64,000 nucleotides of DNA from Elusimicrobiota bacterium. GTDB lineage: Bacteria; Elusimicrobiota; Elusimicrobia; F11. Positions 1 to 8,077 of this stretch are shown in pieces. Under the pieces are notes generated by a model, which was not told where the DNA came from, did not search any database, and worked only from the letters and a program-made list of their open reading frames with translations. Made by a program: the position numbers and the translations under genes. The first letter of the stretch is position 1, and every line of letters starts with the position of its first letter. The stretch is from positions 1 to 64,000 of the forward strand of contig JAJVIP010000010.1 of assembly GCA_022072025.1 (NCBI GenBank), given 5' to 3'.

Positions 1-896
1 TGATAGAGTGGGAGCGGCAGATTTAGAGCCCCGCCGTAACTTTCAGAGTCTTGATTTCGCCCTCTCTCAATCTCAACCATCGGTCCGATCTCCAAATCGG
101 GTTTAGCTGCGCTTGCTGCCAGATCGACTTCGGATTTCGATACCGCCGCTTGCGCCAGAGACGCCTGAAGCTGTGAACCCCGAACCGTTAGGGCTTCCGT
201 TGATGCTTCGACGCTTGGCCAGGTTTCTTTTTTACCAGGAAGGTTTTTTAAGACTGTTTCAAAGGGAACACCCGTCGCGATATCAAAATAAGCCTTTAAC
301 GACTCCTGTTCCTGTGAGAGTGCGGAGTTTTTCAGAACGTAGAGGCCTTGCGCCAGAATAAACGCATTGAGAGAAACATTCTGTTCGGGGCTCAACGCTG
401 GGCGGGATTTATATTGCTTGATGATCGTGGCGAACGTGGACAAAGCTTCATCAACAATTTTCTTTTCCGATGAGATTTGCCGCAACCTATGCAAATTAAG
501 AACCGTTTTTCGCGCAACCTCCTCTTTAGCGAGCGCCGCTTGAGCCAGGATGAGGTCTTTCCGTGCGGTTGCTTGGATCCCTCTTTTTTTTCGTTTGCTT
601 CCGAGTTCGATCGTGTGCAAATAAGCGGCTTGCGCTTTGAAAGATGGATTGTCGTCTCCATTTTGACTGGCGGCTTCTGATTCCAACTCCGGGTTTGGTC
701 GCTGACGCGCCAATGCGTCGTAGGCGCCTAAATTCTTCAATTGGATCTCGGCCCTAAGCAGGTCGGGATGGTTTTTTAAGGCGCAAGACAGAATATCCTG
801 CGCAGTCGTAATCTCGCAGGGCGGAGATTCACCGGCGTGAACCGACGCTGTCCAAAAAGAAAGAAGACAAATTGATACAGATAGTTTTTTTCGCAT
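1..896 (-). CDS. TolC/CzcC-type outer-membrane efflux protein, cut by window edge
   Basis: The frame runs open from ATG at 896 to the window edge, so the C-terminus is missing. The start follows AGGA at good spacing and a Sec signal peptide (MRKKLSVSICLLSFW... ending near VHAG). The mature part begins with an ALKNHPDL segment and an RPNPELE motif, followed by long Ala/Gln/Lys/Glu-rich helices, as in the outer-membrane factors of RND metal-efflux pumps (CzcC/CusC). Such proteins form a trimeric channel across the outer membrane together with a periplasmic adaptor and an inner-membrane pump. The partners would lie to the left, outside the window. The efflux fold is fairly sure; the metal specificity is only suggested by the CzcC-like N-terminus. 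Confidence 0.75.
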   Translation of the reverse strand, partial: MRKKLSVSICLLSFWTASVHAGESPPCEITTAQDILSCALKNHPDLLRAEIQLKNLGAYDALARQRPNPELESEAASQNGDDNPSFKAQAAYLHTIELGSKRKKRGIQATARKDLILAQAALAKEEVARKTVLNLHRLRQISSEKKIVDEALSTFATIIKQYKSRPALSPEQNVSLNAFILAQGLYVLKNSALSQEQESLKAYFDIATGVPFETVLKNLPGKKETWPSVEASTEALTVRGSQLQASLAQAAVSKSEVDLAASAAKPDLEIGPMVEIERGRNQDSESYGGALNLPLPLY

Positions 897-999
897 AAAT
901 AGTTCCTAAGTATGAAACGTTGCTAGGGCACAGAAAACCCTAAATGATGGCTGTTGGTTTATTGGAATAACAAGGGACAGCAGTCCCCGGTTGGAACAA

Positions 1000-1257
1000 T
1001 TAGGCGAGAGTTTTAGGAGGGTGGAAGAAGGACTTGGAAAAATCGCTGAAGGATAGAAGGGAATCGGGCGAAGGAATATATTCCGCTTTGGCAGATACCT
1101 TTTCGCTCGCCGTCGCGACTGGATTCACAAAGTGCGTTGAGCACACGCAACTGTGGCATGTGGCGCTCGCCACATCCTGGCAATCGGCGGCAAAAGCATC
1201 GATGGCGATGTCATGCGCGAAGACCAAGAACAAGAATAAAGGAATCCATTTCTTCAT
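1000..1257 (-). CDS. small secreted Cys-rich protein
   Basis: This is an 85-residue protein from ATG 1257. A TTG start 12 codons upstream would overlap the stop of the methylase gene (TTG inside CCTTGA) but would spoil the signal peptide. The N-terminus MKKWIPLFLFLVFAHDIA followed by AFAADC is a Sec signal. The mature chain carries five Cys, with CHSCVC at its core. Small Cys-rich periplasmic proteins often sit beside CzcC/Cus-type efflux genes, and this one lies just upstream of such a gene on the same strand, so a metal-related role is plausible but not shown. No family was recognised. Confidence 0.55.
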   Translation of the reverse strand: MKKWIPLFLFLVFAHDIAIDAFAADCQDVASATCHSCVCSTHFVNPVATASEKVSAKAEYIPSPDSLLSFSDFSKSFFHPPKTLA

Positions 1258-1289
1258 TGTGGCTATTTTTGCATGAAAACCAGTTATCT

Positions 1290-3017
1290 TCAAGGAGTTA
1301 TAGTCTTTTCCACGTATGCGTCGGATACTCGAACTGGGTAATTCGCCACCAACAACTCGAACTTATTTCGTGCCCCCAACTGATTCGCTCCCGTCCACAG
1401 GGTTTTGACGCGATAAGTTTTGAAGCCCTTGAAGAGATTCAGCTTCTCCAACTCGTAGCTTAATAGAAACCGGCCTTTGATGCTTTTAAGAACCGGCAGC
1501 ATTTCTTCTTCCTTGAAAAACTTCGCTCCAACCTTGCCGGTTTCCTTCGGCCAGTGAAGTGGATACGGCGGATCGAGATAAAAGAACGCATCTTTAGAGT
1601 CGAACTCCTCGATCACATCTTTCCAATCCCTGTTGACCAGCTTCACGCCTTGAAGCCGCTCTTTAATTTGCGGAAGCCGCTTCACCAGTTGAATCTCGTA
1701 TCCCTCGCCTTTGTCGCCATGACGCATACCTTCGATGCGGTCGGTGCGGCCCCAGTAGTTGGCCTTATTAAGATAGGCAATCCGGTAGAACCGCTCCCGA
1801 GGCGAGGCCGGCTCGTGGTTGAACACTTTTTTGACGTGGGCACGGGAGATCGTCCAATACTGTTTCTCCAGCCACTTCTGATCGTCCTCGTCCATGTGCT
1901 TGATGAAGCGATAGGCGAAGATCAAATCAGGGTTCACGTCGTTCAAGATCTCCTCATCCGACCTTTTCTTGTGGAAGAACACCTGCGCCCCGCCGCAGAA
2001 CCCTTCGATGAAAGTTTTGTGTTCGGGGATCATGGGCACCAGTTTCTTGCACAGCCGGAACTTGCCGCCGGGGCTTTTGAACGCGCCTTGGATTTTCTCG
2101 AAATCGACCGCTTCATCAAATTGGGGCAGGAAAAGCGGCATCGCCGCTTCCATGCCTTCGGGCTTGGCCTCTAATTCCTTGTCGATGTAGAGATGCTTCT
2201 TCTCCAACGGACGTTTTGAGACGAGAAGCTCCGTCACCCATTCTTGATTGCCGCCCGGGCCGCGCATTTGGTTGCGCCGCTTCACGCGGTAGACGTTCAT
2301 CCCTTTAAACGCGGCTGGCCGATCCGTGTACGAAACGATCCAGTCGCCTTTGAGCGTTTTCAATGTCTTTACGAACTTCTCTTCCTCAAAGCCAAAATCA
2401 AACAGGTTGAACGTGCCCGGGTATGGCGGGTCGATGTAGAAGAAGGTGTCCTCGCCGTCGTATTTCTTGAGAACATCCGAATAGTCCTTGTTGTGGACGA
2501 CCACGTTCTTGATCCGCTGTTGGGCGCGTGTGATGTTGTTTTCGAAATCAATCGTCACGCCAGCGTTGGCTGGATTAAAAGAACTGCCGCGCATTTTTCC
2601 GTAAGAAGAGCGGGTCAGGTAATACGATTTGTAGAAGCGATCCATATCCGTCACTGGCTTCATCTTCTTGAGCCGCTCGTGCGTCTCTTTGTTGATCACC
2701 CAATTCCGTTTGGCCAACGCGGCGCGATCCTCTGGCGTGTGATCGCGGATAAACCGGTACATGAAGGCAATCTCGGAGTCTCGGTCATTAAGGATTTCTT
2801 GCGGCGATGGATCTTTAGCGAAGAGAACCGCCGCGCCGCCCGCAAATGGTTCGACGTAGGTTTTGTGGTACGGGATGTACGCGGCGATTTTATGCGCGAG
2901 CGCCCGCTTTCCGCCGTAGGATCCAAACGCCTGCCGGACGCCTTTTTCGACGTCAGTTACTTGGATCGCCGGCCGTTCGTCTGCTTTGGTTTCAGTTGAA
3001 ATTTCTGTTGGCTCCAT
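1290..3017 (-). CDS. tandem-duplicated D12-class adenine-N6 DNA methyltransferase
   Basis: Two complete Dam/D12-type methyltransferase domains lie in one 575-aa chain. Domain 1 has GSYGGKR (32-38), the SAM-binding PFAGGAAV (57-64) and catalytic DPPY (196-199). Domain 2 has SPGGK (315-319), GFCGGAQV (339-346) and DPPY (482-485). A single Dam is about 270 residues, so this is a true head-to-tail duplication joined by a short linker around residues 270-305. ATG 3017 has GAGGTG in front, and the gene starts 2 nt after the portal gene, so it belongs to the phage late operon. It probably methylates phage DNA against host restriction. Both catalytic motifs are intact, so both halves may be active, perhaps on different sites. 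Confidence 0.85.
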   Translation of the reverse strand: MEPTEISTETKADERPAIQVTDVEKGVRQAFGSYGGKRALAHKIAAYIPYHKTYVEPFAGGAAVLFAKDPSPQEILNDRDSEIAFMYRFIRDHTPEDRAALAKRNWVINKETHERLKKMKPVTDMDRFYKSYYLTRSSYGKMRGSSFNPANAGVTIDFENNITRAQQRIKNVVVHNKDYSDVLKKYDGEDTFFYIDPPYPGTFNLFDFGFEEEKFVKTLKTLKGDWIVSYTDRPAAFKGMNVYRVKRRNQMRGPGGNQEWVTELLVSKRPLEKKHLYIDKELEAKPEGMEAAMPLFLPQFDEAVDFEKIQGAFKSPGGKFRLCKKLVPMIPEHKTFIEGFCGGAQVFFHKKRSDEEILNDVNPDLIFAYRFIKHMDEDDQKWLEKQYWTISRAHVKKVFNHEPASPRERFYRIAYLNKANYWGRTDRIEGMRHGDKGEGYEIQLVKRLPQIKERLQGVKLVNRDWKDVIEEFDSKDAFFYLDPPYPLHWPKETGKVGAKFFKEEEMLPVLKSIKGRFLLSYELEKLNLFKGFKTYRVKTLWTGANQLGARNKFELLVANYPVRVSDAYVEKTITP

Positions 3018-3019
3018 TT

Positions 3020-5131
3020 CTACACCTCGCTAATGAATGTGCACCGGCAGTTGGGATGAATTGGCAGAAGGCTTCTCGCCTCATCCATGCCGAGCGTTTT
3101 GCCCAGCTTCTCGCCGGGGATGGACTCCGACACCGCCCGGCATTCGGGGCAGGCGTCGGTCGACAAAAGGAAAACTACTTTCTCGATGCCCGCCTGATTG
3201 AGCGCGTCCAGATTTCCTTCGTTGTAGGCGCGGTTGGCTTCCGTTCGGGCGATCAGCTCCGCCGCCGATGACCGCGACACGCTTCGCGTATGGCCGGTCC
3301 GAACAAGATTGCCTTGCGCGTCGATTACGGGACGGACGTTCACCGACGCGAAGGAATCAATTTGATCTTCAACGCGGGACTGCAATTGCTGGAGGGATTC
3401 ATTGGCCGCGATCCCTTCAATGAGAGATTGGCGAAGCGACGCCTTGATCGCTTCCGCGACGTGACTCGCCAACGTCGTGGCGTTGTTGCGTAGAACCTCA
3501 TCCAACTCACCGCTGATATCATCAATATCGCGGAGCTTGTTCCGCTTGGCCGCGAGTTTGAGCGCCCGGGCGGCGGCTTCCAGCGTGTGCTTTTCCAGAA
3601 CACGAGCGATCCCGTCTTGGTCGATCAACTCCAAGATGATTTCCAGATCGTCCAGCCGCTTCATGGCGTTCGTGAATTTATATTGGCGCAGCGCGACGTC
3701 GTGATACCGAACCGTCAATGGCTCCATCGCAAGGTCGGTCTTTTCAATTTTCGGCGCGATTCGCTCGCGGACAATCGTTGGAACCCGCCGCAATACCGCG
3801 TCTTTGATCCGGCGAAATTGATCCTCCATCGCCCGCACAAACCGGTTCTCCAGATCCAACACCGAGCGCGGCGTTTCAACAATCGTTTGAGAGGAAGTCA
3901 GTTTTCCTTTCACGACTTCGTCCTCGGCTTCCTGAATGAATTTCTCCAACTCCGGCATGCGCGGAGCGACAATGCGGCGAACTTCCTCCGGCGTGAACAC
4001 ACCGCCCTGCAGATAAATGTTGAAGATATCCGCCTGATCCTTCTCATCGATGGAACGCTTATTGAACTGGAACGACCAATCCTGAATTCCGAAACCCTGA
4101 CGGATGATGCGCTTGGTGATTTTCTCGGCCAGTCGCATCTGAAACGGGAGGATGGTCTCGTCATAAAAGGTCTGCGTCTGATGTTCGCCAGTTCCGGAAC
4201 CGATATTGCCGGTTTCGATGATGGAGACCTTGCTCGGCGGGACGCCGTAGACGGCGAGGATTTCGTTCCGCGTGAACTCGCGAAGGTCAAGAAACTCCAT
4301 GTCCTTTTGGTTCACACCGATTTGCCGGTACTCGGTGTCGCCTTCCAGCACCAAGTCCGCATGCGCGAGGTCGGGGTTCCGCGCCCGGGCGTTCAAGAAC
4401 TCGCGGTTCCGCTCCACCTGCTCGGCGGTTGAGTTCTTCATGATGAACGCGCCCTTGATCTTTCCGCCGTTGATGAAAAACGCCCGGTTATAGATCTGCG
4501 CGAACTTGTCCACGGTGATTGGCAGGATGAGCGATGCGAGCGGCGAGAGGCCGTAAAGGGTCGCGCCTTTGGTTCCGAGCTTGAAATGGATTATCTCATG
4601 CGGTTCGAAATCCACCCGTCCGCTTTTTGCGGCGAGCGAATATTTCGGCATCTGGACATAACCTTGGATCAATCCATGCTCGTTCGCCTTGACCCGCACC
4701 GTTGTGGCGTCCAGATTCCACAGCTCCTTTGGCTTCCCGTCCGCGCCGCGAACGACCTCCATGAAAGCGTTCCCAAATACGTGAGTATCGCGGGTGATGT
4801 CGTCTAAGATCTCAAGAAAGGTGTCGTTGGGATTGCAGTTCGAAAAGAACTCGGAAAGCGTCTCGGCGTTTCGTTGATCGGGGTTGGGCTTTGAGGGAAC
4901 CAGCGTGTATCCGCGCGCCGTCACCGCTTTGCAAATCACGCCGACCACGGCTCTCACCCACGAAGTCTGTTCGTACATCTGGTTGTAGATTTCCAGATCG
5001 ACCTCCGGCAGGATTCCCTCGGACGCGCTCAACCCCAAAACGTGCGACACCACCTGCCGTGAGGATTTCTCGACCTCGCCTTTGATGACGCCCGGAAACA
5101 AAAACTTCGCCAGCCGCTCTTTGATGCTCAT
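3020..5131 (-). CDS. phage portal protein fused to Mu-F/SPP1 gp7-like minor head domain
   Basis: This 703-aa protein combines two head-morphogenesis functions that are usually separate genes. The N-terminal 400 residues are portal-like (MYEQTSWVRAVVGVICKAV near 52-70; GLSPLASLI and NGGKIKGAF further on; a GTGEHQTQTFYDETILP stretch). The C-terminus has the minor-head signature: paired Cys at 661/664 (CPEC) and HPNCRC at 692-697, preceded by ELIARTEANRAYNEGN. The portal forms the dodecameric DNA-entry vertex, and gp7/F proteins assist head assembly or DNA ejection. The ATG overlaps the terminase stop (ATGA) and has GGAGG in front. Portal identity is strong; the fusion is direct from the continuous frame. 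Confidence 0.85.
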   Translation of the reverse strand: MSIKERLAKFLFPGVIKGEVEKSSRQVVSHVLGLSASEGILPEVDLEIYNQMYEQTSWVRAVVGVICKAVTARGYTLVPSKPNPDQRNAETLSEFFSNCNPNDTFLEILDDITRDTHVFGNAFMEVVRGADGKPKELWNLDATTVRVKANEHGLIQGYVQMPKYSLAAKSGRVDFEPHEIIHFKLGTKGATLYGLSPLASLILPITVDKFAQIYNRAFFINGGKIKGAFIMKNSTAEQVERNREFLNARARNPDLAHADLVLEGDTEYRQIGVNQKDMEFLDLREFTRNEILAVYGVPPSKVSIIETGNIGSGTGEHQTQTFYDETILPFQMRLAEKITKRIIRQGFGIQDWSFQFNKRSIDEKDQADIFNIYLQGGVFTPEEVRRIVAPRMPELEKFIQEAEDEVVKGKLTSSQTIVETPRSVLDLENRFVRAMEDQFRRIKDAVLRRVPTIVRERIAPKIEKTDLAMEPLTVRYHDVALRQYKFTNAMKRLDDLEIILELIDQDGIARVLEKHTLEAAARALKLAAKRNKLRDIDDISGELDEVLRNNATTLASHVAEAIKASLRQSLIEGIAANESLQQLQSRVEDQIDSFASVNVRPVIDAQGNLVRTGHTRSVSRSSAAELIARTEANRAYNEGNLDALNQAGIEKVVFLLSTDACPECRAVSESIPGEKLGKTLGMDEARSLLPIHPNCRCTFISEV

Positions 5132-6510
5132 GCCAAGTCCTCCACGAAACTGATCCGGCCTTTCGACCGGTATCCGCTCACCGCTTCAATCGCCATGTAA
5201 AGCGCGTCCAAAAGATCGTCCTCGCCTTTTGGGAAATGGAGCAGATCCTCTTCCAAGTCCGGCAGATTATCGGGAAGCCGGATGGCTCCATTTTCGAACC
5301 GAACCGCGAGACTTCGGAGCCGCCGCTGTTTGTCGCCTTGCGCGGAGACGCCTTCAATCGGCATGGATTTTGCTTCCGGGTCATCCCTCAATGCTTGGAC
5401 AAGCGCATGCTGATAGGCCGTGACCTCGATATTCACGAGACACGGCTTGTAAACGCGGCAAATGCGTTTGATGGTTTTGACCTGCGCGGGAAACTCCATG
5501 TGTTCCTTGTGGGCGTCCAGAACGAAGATGTCTTTGTCGCCCTCCGGCACCCCGACCACCACATAAGCGAATTTCGACTCCGATTCTTTGGCGGCCGCGG
5601 CCAAATCGACGCCGATGTAGATGTTCATGCTTTCGGGCCGTTGGGTGTATCGGCAGGATCTCAGCCATTCGATTTTGAAGTCGGAGCCTTCCTGACCAGA
5701 CACGTCGTTCAACATCTGGCAGTAATAGCTGGCGGTGCCCATCGCGCCTTTGAGCTCATCCAGCTTCTCAGGCGAGAATCGTTCTGGGAAAAGAATCTGG
5801 CGCTGGCCGCTTTTGTCTTTCCATTCCGCCGACTGGACGATCTTGGTCCAATGTTTGAATCCCGCATCCGCCAGAATTTGTCCGTACATGTCTTGCGAGT
5901 GCCACCTTGTGCCCACCAACACCAATTGTCCGTTCGGCTCGAGCGCGGGCAAGATCACGTTCTTAAACCAGTTCAGGAGTTTCAGTCGCTGGTGCGGGGT
6001 GTAACTGTTGTTGTTGCTCACGGGATCGTCCAACACGATCAAATCGTTGTGGAGCGAAACCAAATTCCCAAGAACGCCGCCCACGGAGAAACTGGCTTCT
6101 TTGGAGATGCGAGTCCTCGGAATCACAATCGAGTCCTCGGTCCACTTGGACGCCGTCGTTTCCCACGATCCGTAGCGGGCGAGGAACCGCTCGTTGGAGG
6201 TGATGTGTTCTTTGATCTCCCGGAGAAAATTGCGGGCGTTGGAGAGAGTCTCGTTCACGATCAAGATCCGCATGTTGCGGTCTTGAACCAAACGCCAAAG
6301 CGTGTAGGCCGTTGTGATAGCGGATGATTTCATGTGGCCGCGCGGAGCCATGAGCATCAAGAACTGGCTTCGCAACAGCTCTTCAAACCAGCCCATGTGG
6401 AGTTTGGTGAACTGGTCGAATCCGAGTGTCCGCCGAGCGAAGATGAACAGGTCCCACAATCTCTGCTCGGCCTCGGTCATCTCCAGTGTGGGCTCGGGTT
6501 TTTCACTCAT
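5128..6510 (-). CDS. phage terminase large subunit
   Basis: Packaging ATPase-nuclease of 460 residues. The Walker A-like motif APRGHMKS is at 55-62, Walker B LIVLDD at 157-162, the coupling motif VGTRWH at 199-204, and the C-terminal RNase H-like nuclease begins with IYIGVDLAAA (catalytic Asp near 302), with a late acidic DDLLDALY. The frame is open upstream to 6591, but ATG 6510 has GAGG six bases in front and is chosen. The gene overlaps the portal start by ATGA, which implies coupled translation. The Walker A has Arg-Gly-His in place of the usual Gly-Lys run, as in several terminase families. Confidence 0.9.
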   Translation of the reverse strand: MSEKPEPTLEMTEAEQRLWDLFIFARRTLGFDQFTKLHMGWFEELLRSQFLMLMAPRGHMKSSAITTAYTLWRLVQDRNMRILIVNETLSNARNFLREIKEHITSNERFLARYGSWETTASKWTEDSIVIPRTRISKEASFSVGGVLGNLVSLHNDLIVLDDPVSNNNSYTPHQRLKLLNWFKNVILPALEPNGQLVLVGTRWHSQDMYGQILADAGFKHWTKIVQSAEWKDKSGQRQILFPERFSPEKLDELKGAMGTASYYCQMLNDVSGQEGSDFKIEWLRSCRYTQRPESMNIYIGVDLAAAAKESESKFAYVVVGVPEGDKDIFVLDAHKEHMEFPAQVKTIKRICRVYKPCLVNIEVTAYQHALVQALRDDPEAKSMPIEGVSAQGDKQRRLRSLAVRFENGAIRLPDNLPDLEEDLLHFPKGEDDLLDALYMAIEAVSGYRSKGRISFVEDLA

Positions 6511-6734
6511 GCCAAACCTCGGACGAGGGCCCGCCCCAGAAAAAGTGTCGAATAAAAAATTATGGGATACAGGGGCCAAAAGTGTCGACAAAAAACCAAG
6601 GAGGGTGCATCCCCCGTTTGTCGTCCGAAATTTACGCTATTTGAAAATTGTTTCATTCCCGCTTCTCCGACGGTGGGAGTCGCTTGACATAATGACGCAT
6701 TAAGTCCAGCAGGAACCCCATTCAATTGCGCCAT
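6507..6734 (-). CDS. doubtful 75-aa frame bridging small and large terminase genes
   Basis: The ATG follows the small-terminase stop directly (TAAATG) and the TGA overlaps the large-terminase start (ATGA). That geometry is what a coupled gene would show. The product has no recognisable domain, and the DNA here is lower in GC and repeat-bearing, unlike the neighbouring genes. It may instead be a non-coding packaging or promoter region that happens to be open. Confidence 0.2.
   Translation of the reverse strand: MAQLNGVPAGLNASLCQATPTVGEAGMKQFSNSVNFGRQTGDAPSLVFCRHFWPLYPIIFYSTLFLGRALVRGLA
6541..6588. repeat. direct repeat AAAAGTGTCGA, candidate packaging or regulatory site
   Basis: AAAAGTGTCGA occurs at 6541-6551 and again at 6578-6588, a 37-nt period, each preceded by a C/G-rich run. 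It lies in the 224-nt gap between the small and large terminase genes, where cos/pac sites or small-subunit binding sites are often found. The repeat is seen directly; the role is inferred. Confidence 0.4.
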
Positions 6735-7280
6735 TTAACCCTCCTTCCCTTCGCTTTCGGCGTCCACCGTCACCGCCTTCTCCACCGCCGTTGCGATGTC
6801 GACCCCAGCCTCGGCCAGGTTCTCTTTGGTCATATTCTGACCCTCGACCTTTTTTCCTTTTCTCTCGATGATGAACTCGCGAAAACGCACCGTATCCTCT
6901 GCGGTGGCGCTCTCGAAGATCGGCTTTGAAAGCCTCGCGCCTCCAAGAGAAGGCACCGTCGAGTCGTTCACGTATTTCCACATGAGCGCCGACATCTTTT
7001 CGTCCGCTTTGCGCGATTTGACGAACATATTCTTGATGAGGCGCAACCGCGTCTTCCAAACCAAAAGCTCAATCTGCTGATAAATCCGCGCGATGATCGG
7101 GTTGCCGCCGCCGGGGAAATCTCCGTCCGGCATCTTCTCCAAGTGGTACAGAAGCGTCGTTCTTGCGATCCCCGCTTTCTTTGCCGCTCGGAACGGGTTC
7201 TCGCCCCGGCGGATCATGTCCAGCGCCTCGTTTATTTTTTCAACGGAATGCTTCTGGCCGTGCCGTTTGGTGAGAGCCAT
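6735..7280 (-). CDS. phage small terminase subunit (HTH)
   Basis: The position directly upstream of the large terminase and an N-terminal helix-turn-helix (FRAAKKAGIARTTLLYHLEK) fit a small terminase subunit, which recognises the packaging site and loads the large subunit. The C-terminal half is helical and charged. The frame extends to 7424, but ATG 7280 (MALTKRHGQKHSVEK) is preferred because the upstream part would run across the neighbouring zinc-binding gene. Even so, the two genes overlap by 49 nt. The ribosome site is weak, so the start is uncertain. It could also be another phage DNA-binding regulator. Confidence 0.65.
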   Translation of the reverse strand: MALTKRHGQKHSVEKINEALDMIRRGENPFRAAKKAGIARTTLLYHLEKMPDGDFPGGGNPIIARIYQQIELLVWKTRLRLIKNMFVKSRKADEKMSALMWKYVNDSTVPSLGGARLSKPIFESATAEDTVRFREFIIERKGKKVEGQNMTKENLAEAGVDIATAVEKAVTVDAESEGKEG

Positions 7281-7483
7281 TCCGCGCGATCCGCTTCCCG
7301 GAGCCGCTCCCGCATCTGCTTCTGATATTTCCGCTGGTAACTTTTTCGCCACTCGATCCAACACCCCGCGTGATAAATCTGATTGCAAAACCACGGCCAC
7401 AAAACCTTTCCGCACAATCGGCATTTCCGTTTCGGCGGCTCGATCAATCTTTTTTCGCTAGATATTCTTGCCTTTGCGCTCAT
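7232..7483 (-). CDS. small zinc-binding phage protein
   Basis: This 83-residue basic protein has CRLCGK and a second pair, C-x6-C-x-x-E (FCNQIYHAGCWIEW), which would give a four-Cys/His zinc site. A long Arg/Lys/Gln helix (KSYQRKYQKQMRERLREA) follows. The ATG touches the stop of the resolvase gene (TAGATG), and GGACGATAG precedes it. It resembles small HNH-less zinc proteins next to terminases, but the catalytic HNH residues are not visible. Function unknown; nucleic-acid binding is inferred from charge and zinc site. Confidence 0.55.
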   Translation of the reverse strand: MSAKARISSEKRLIEPPKRKCRLCGKVLWPWFCNQIYHAGCWIEWRKSYQRKYQKQMRERLREADRAEWLSPNGTARSIPLKK

Positions 7484-7936
7484 CTATCGTCCATCAACTT
7501 TCAAACTGTCTACGCCACGCGTTCGTGTGGTTTCTTCTGAACTGCGCTTCAAAGGGATCTTGGCGATGACTTCCGGTTTCGAGTCGTGCCACACGCCCAT
7601 CACGCGAGGCAAAATGTATTTGTCGTTCGTGACCACGCATCCTTCTTCCATCGCGTCGAACAAAACCTTGCCGTAGTTGTGCGCGTCGCAGTTGGTTCGG
7701 GGCAGGATAAACCAGAGATCGATGTAGGCATAAGACGCGATGGGCTGCAGTTTCTCGCGCCGCATCAACATTCGGAGTTCAGACCCAACCGAGCCAATAT
7801 AGACCCGCGCCTCTTGGGTCAAGATGTCCCGGCAATTGCGGCCCATGCGGACCGGATGCATTCGTGCGTTGGTGGAAGGGCAGAGCGGTAGGAAGAAGAG
7901 AATTCCATCGGTCAGCGTCTGAATGGAAATGGTCAT
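7484..7936 (-). CDS. RusA-like Holliday-junction resolvase
   Basis: A protein of about 150 aa from ATG 7936 (a GTG at 7975 is also possible but lies inside an inverted repeat). The core RTNCDAHNYGKVLFDAM, followed by NDKYILPRV, matches the RusA pattern D-x-D-N-x-x-K-x-x-x-D-A with a later acidic position. RusA cuts four-way junctions during phage recombination or before packaging. Here the first Asp pair reads C-D-A-H-N, so one acidic residue differs from E. coli RusA. It sits between the primase and the terminase genes, a common RusA position in lambdoid-type phages. Confidence 0.65.
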   Translation of the reverse strand: MTISIQTLTDGILFFLPLCPSTNARMHPVRMGRNCRDILTQEARVYIGSVGSELRMLMRREKLQPIASYAYIDLWFILPRTNCDAHNYGKVLFDAMEEGCVVTNDKYILPRVMGVWHDSKPEVIAKIPLKRSSEETTRTRGVDSLKVDGR

Positions 7937-7956
7937 ACCCGCCATGCCCCCGCAGG

Positions 7957-8058
7957 CTGGTGACGGGGATGACACCCTTCAACGTTATCCCTGTTACACG
8001 CGCACGCGCGCACGCGCGTAACGGTCCTTATGTAGCGGGGTGTCATCCGCGTCACCAG
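7957..8058. repeat. nested inverted repeat with alternating CG/CA core
   Basis: The outer arms CTGGTGACGGGGATGACACC (from 7957) and its complement ending at 8058 match over 21 nt with one mismatch. Inside, GTTAC (7993-7997) and GTAAC (8018-8022) flank a purine-pyrimidine alternating tract of CACGCGCACGCGCGC type, which can form Z-DNA or a second hairpin. It fills the gap between primase and resolvase genes. An origin, an RNA processing or attenuation hairpin, or a recombination site are all possible. Confidence 0.6.
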
Positions 8059-8077
8059 GACCCCGTTCTGGGCACCC

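Noticed and set aside
2244-2999. Long plus-strand frame opposite the methylase gene
   Set aside because: Shadow of a GC-rich gene whose motifs are certain; no ribosome site or domain.
5236-6327. 363-codon plus-strand frame opposite the large terminase
   Set aside because: Terminase motifs are on the other strand; this is a codon-bias shadow.
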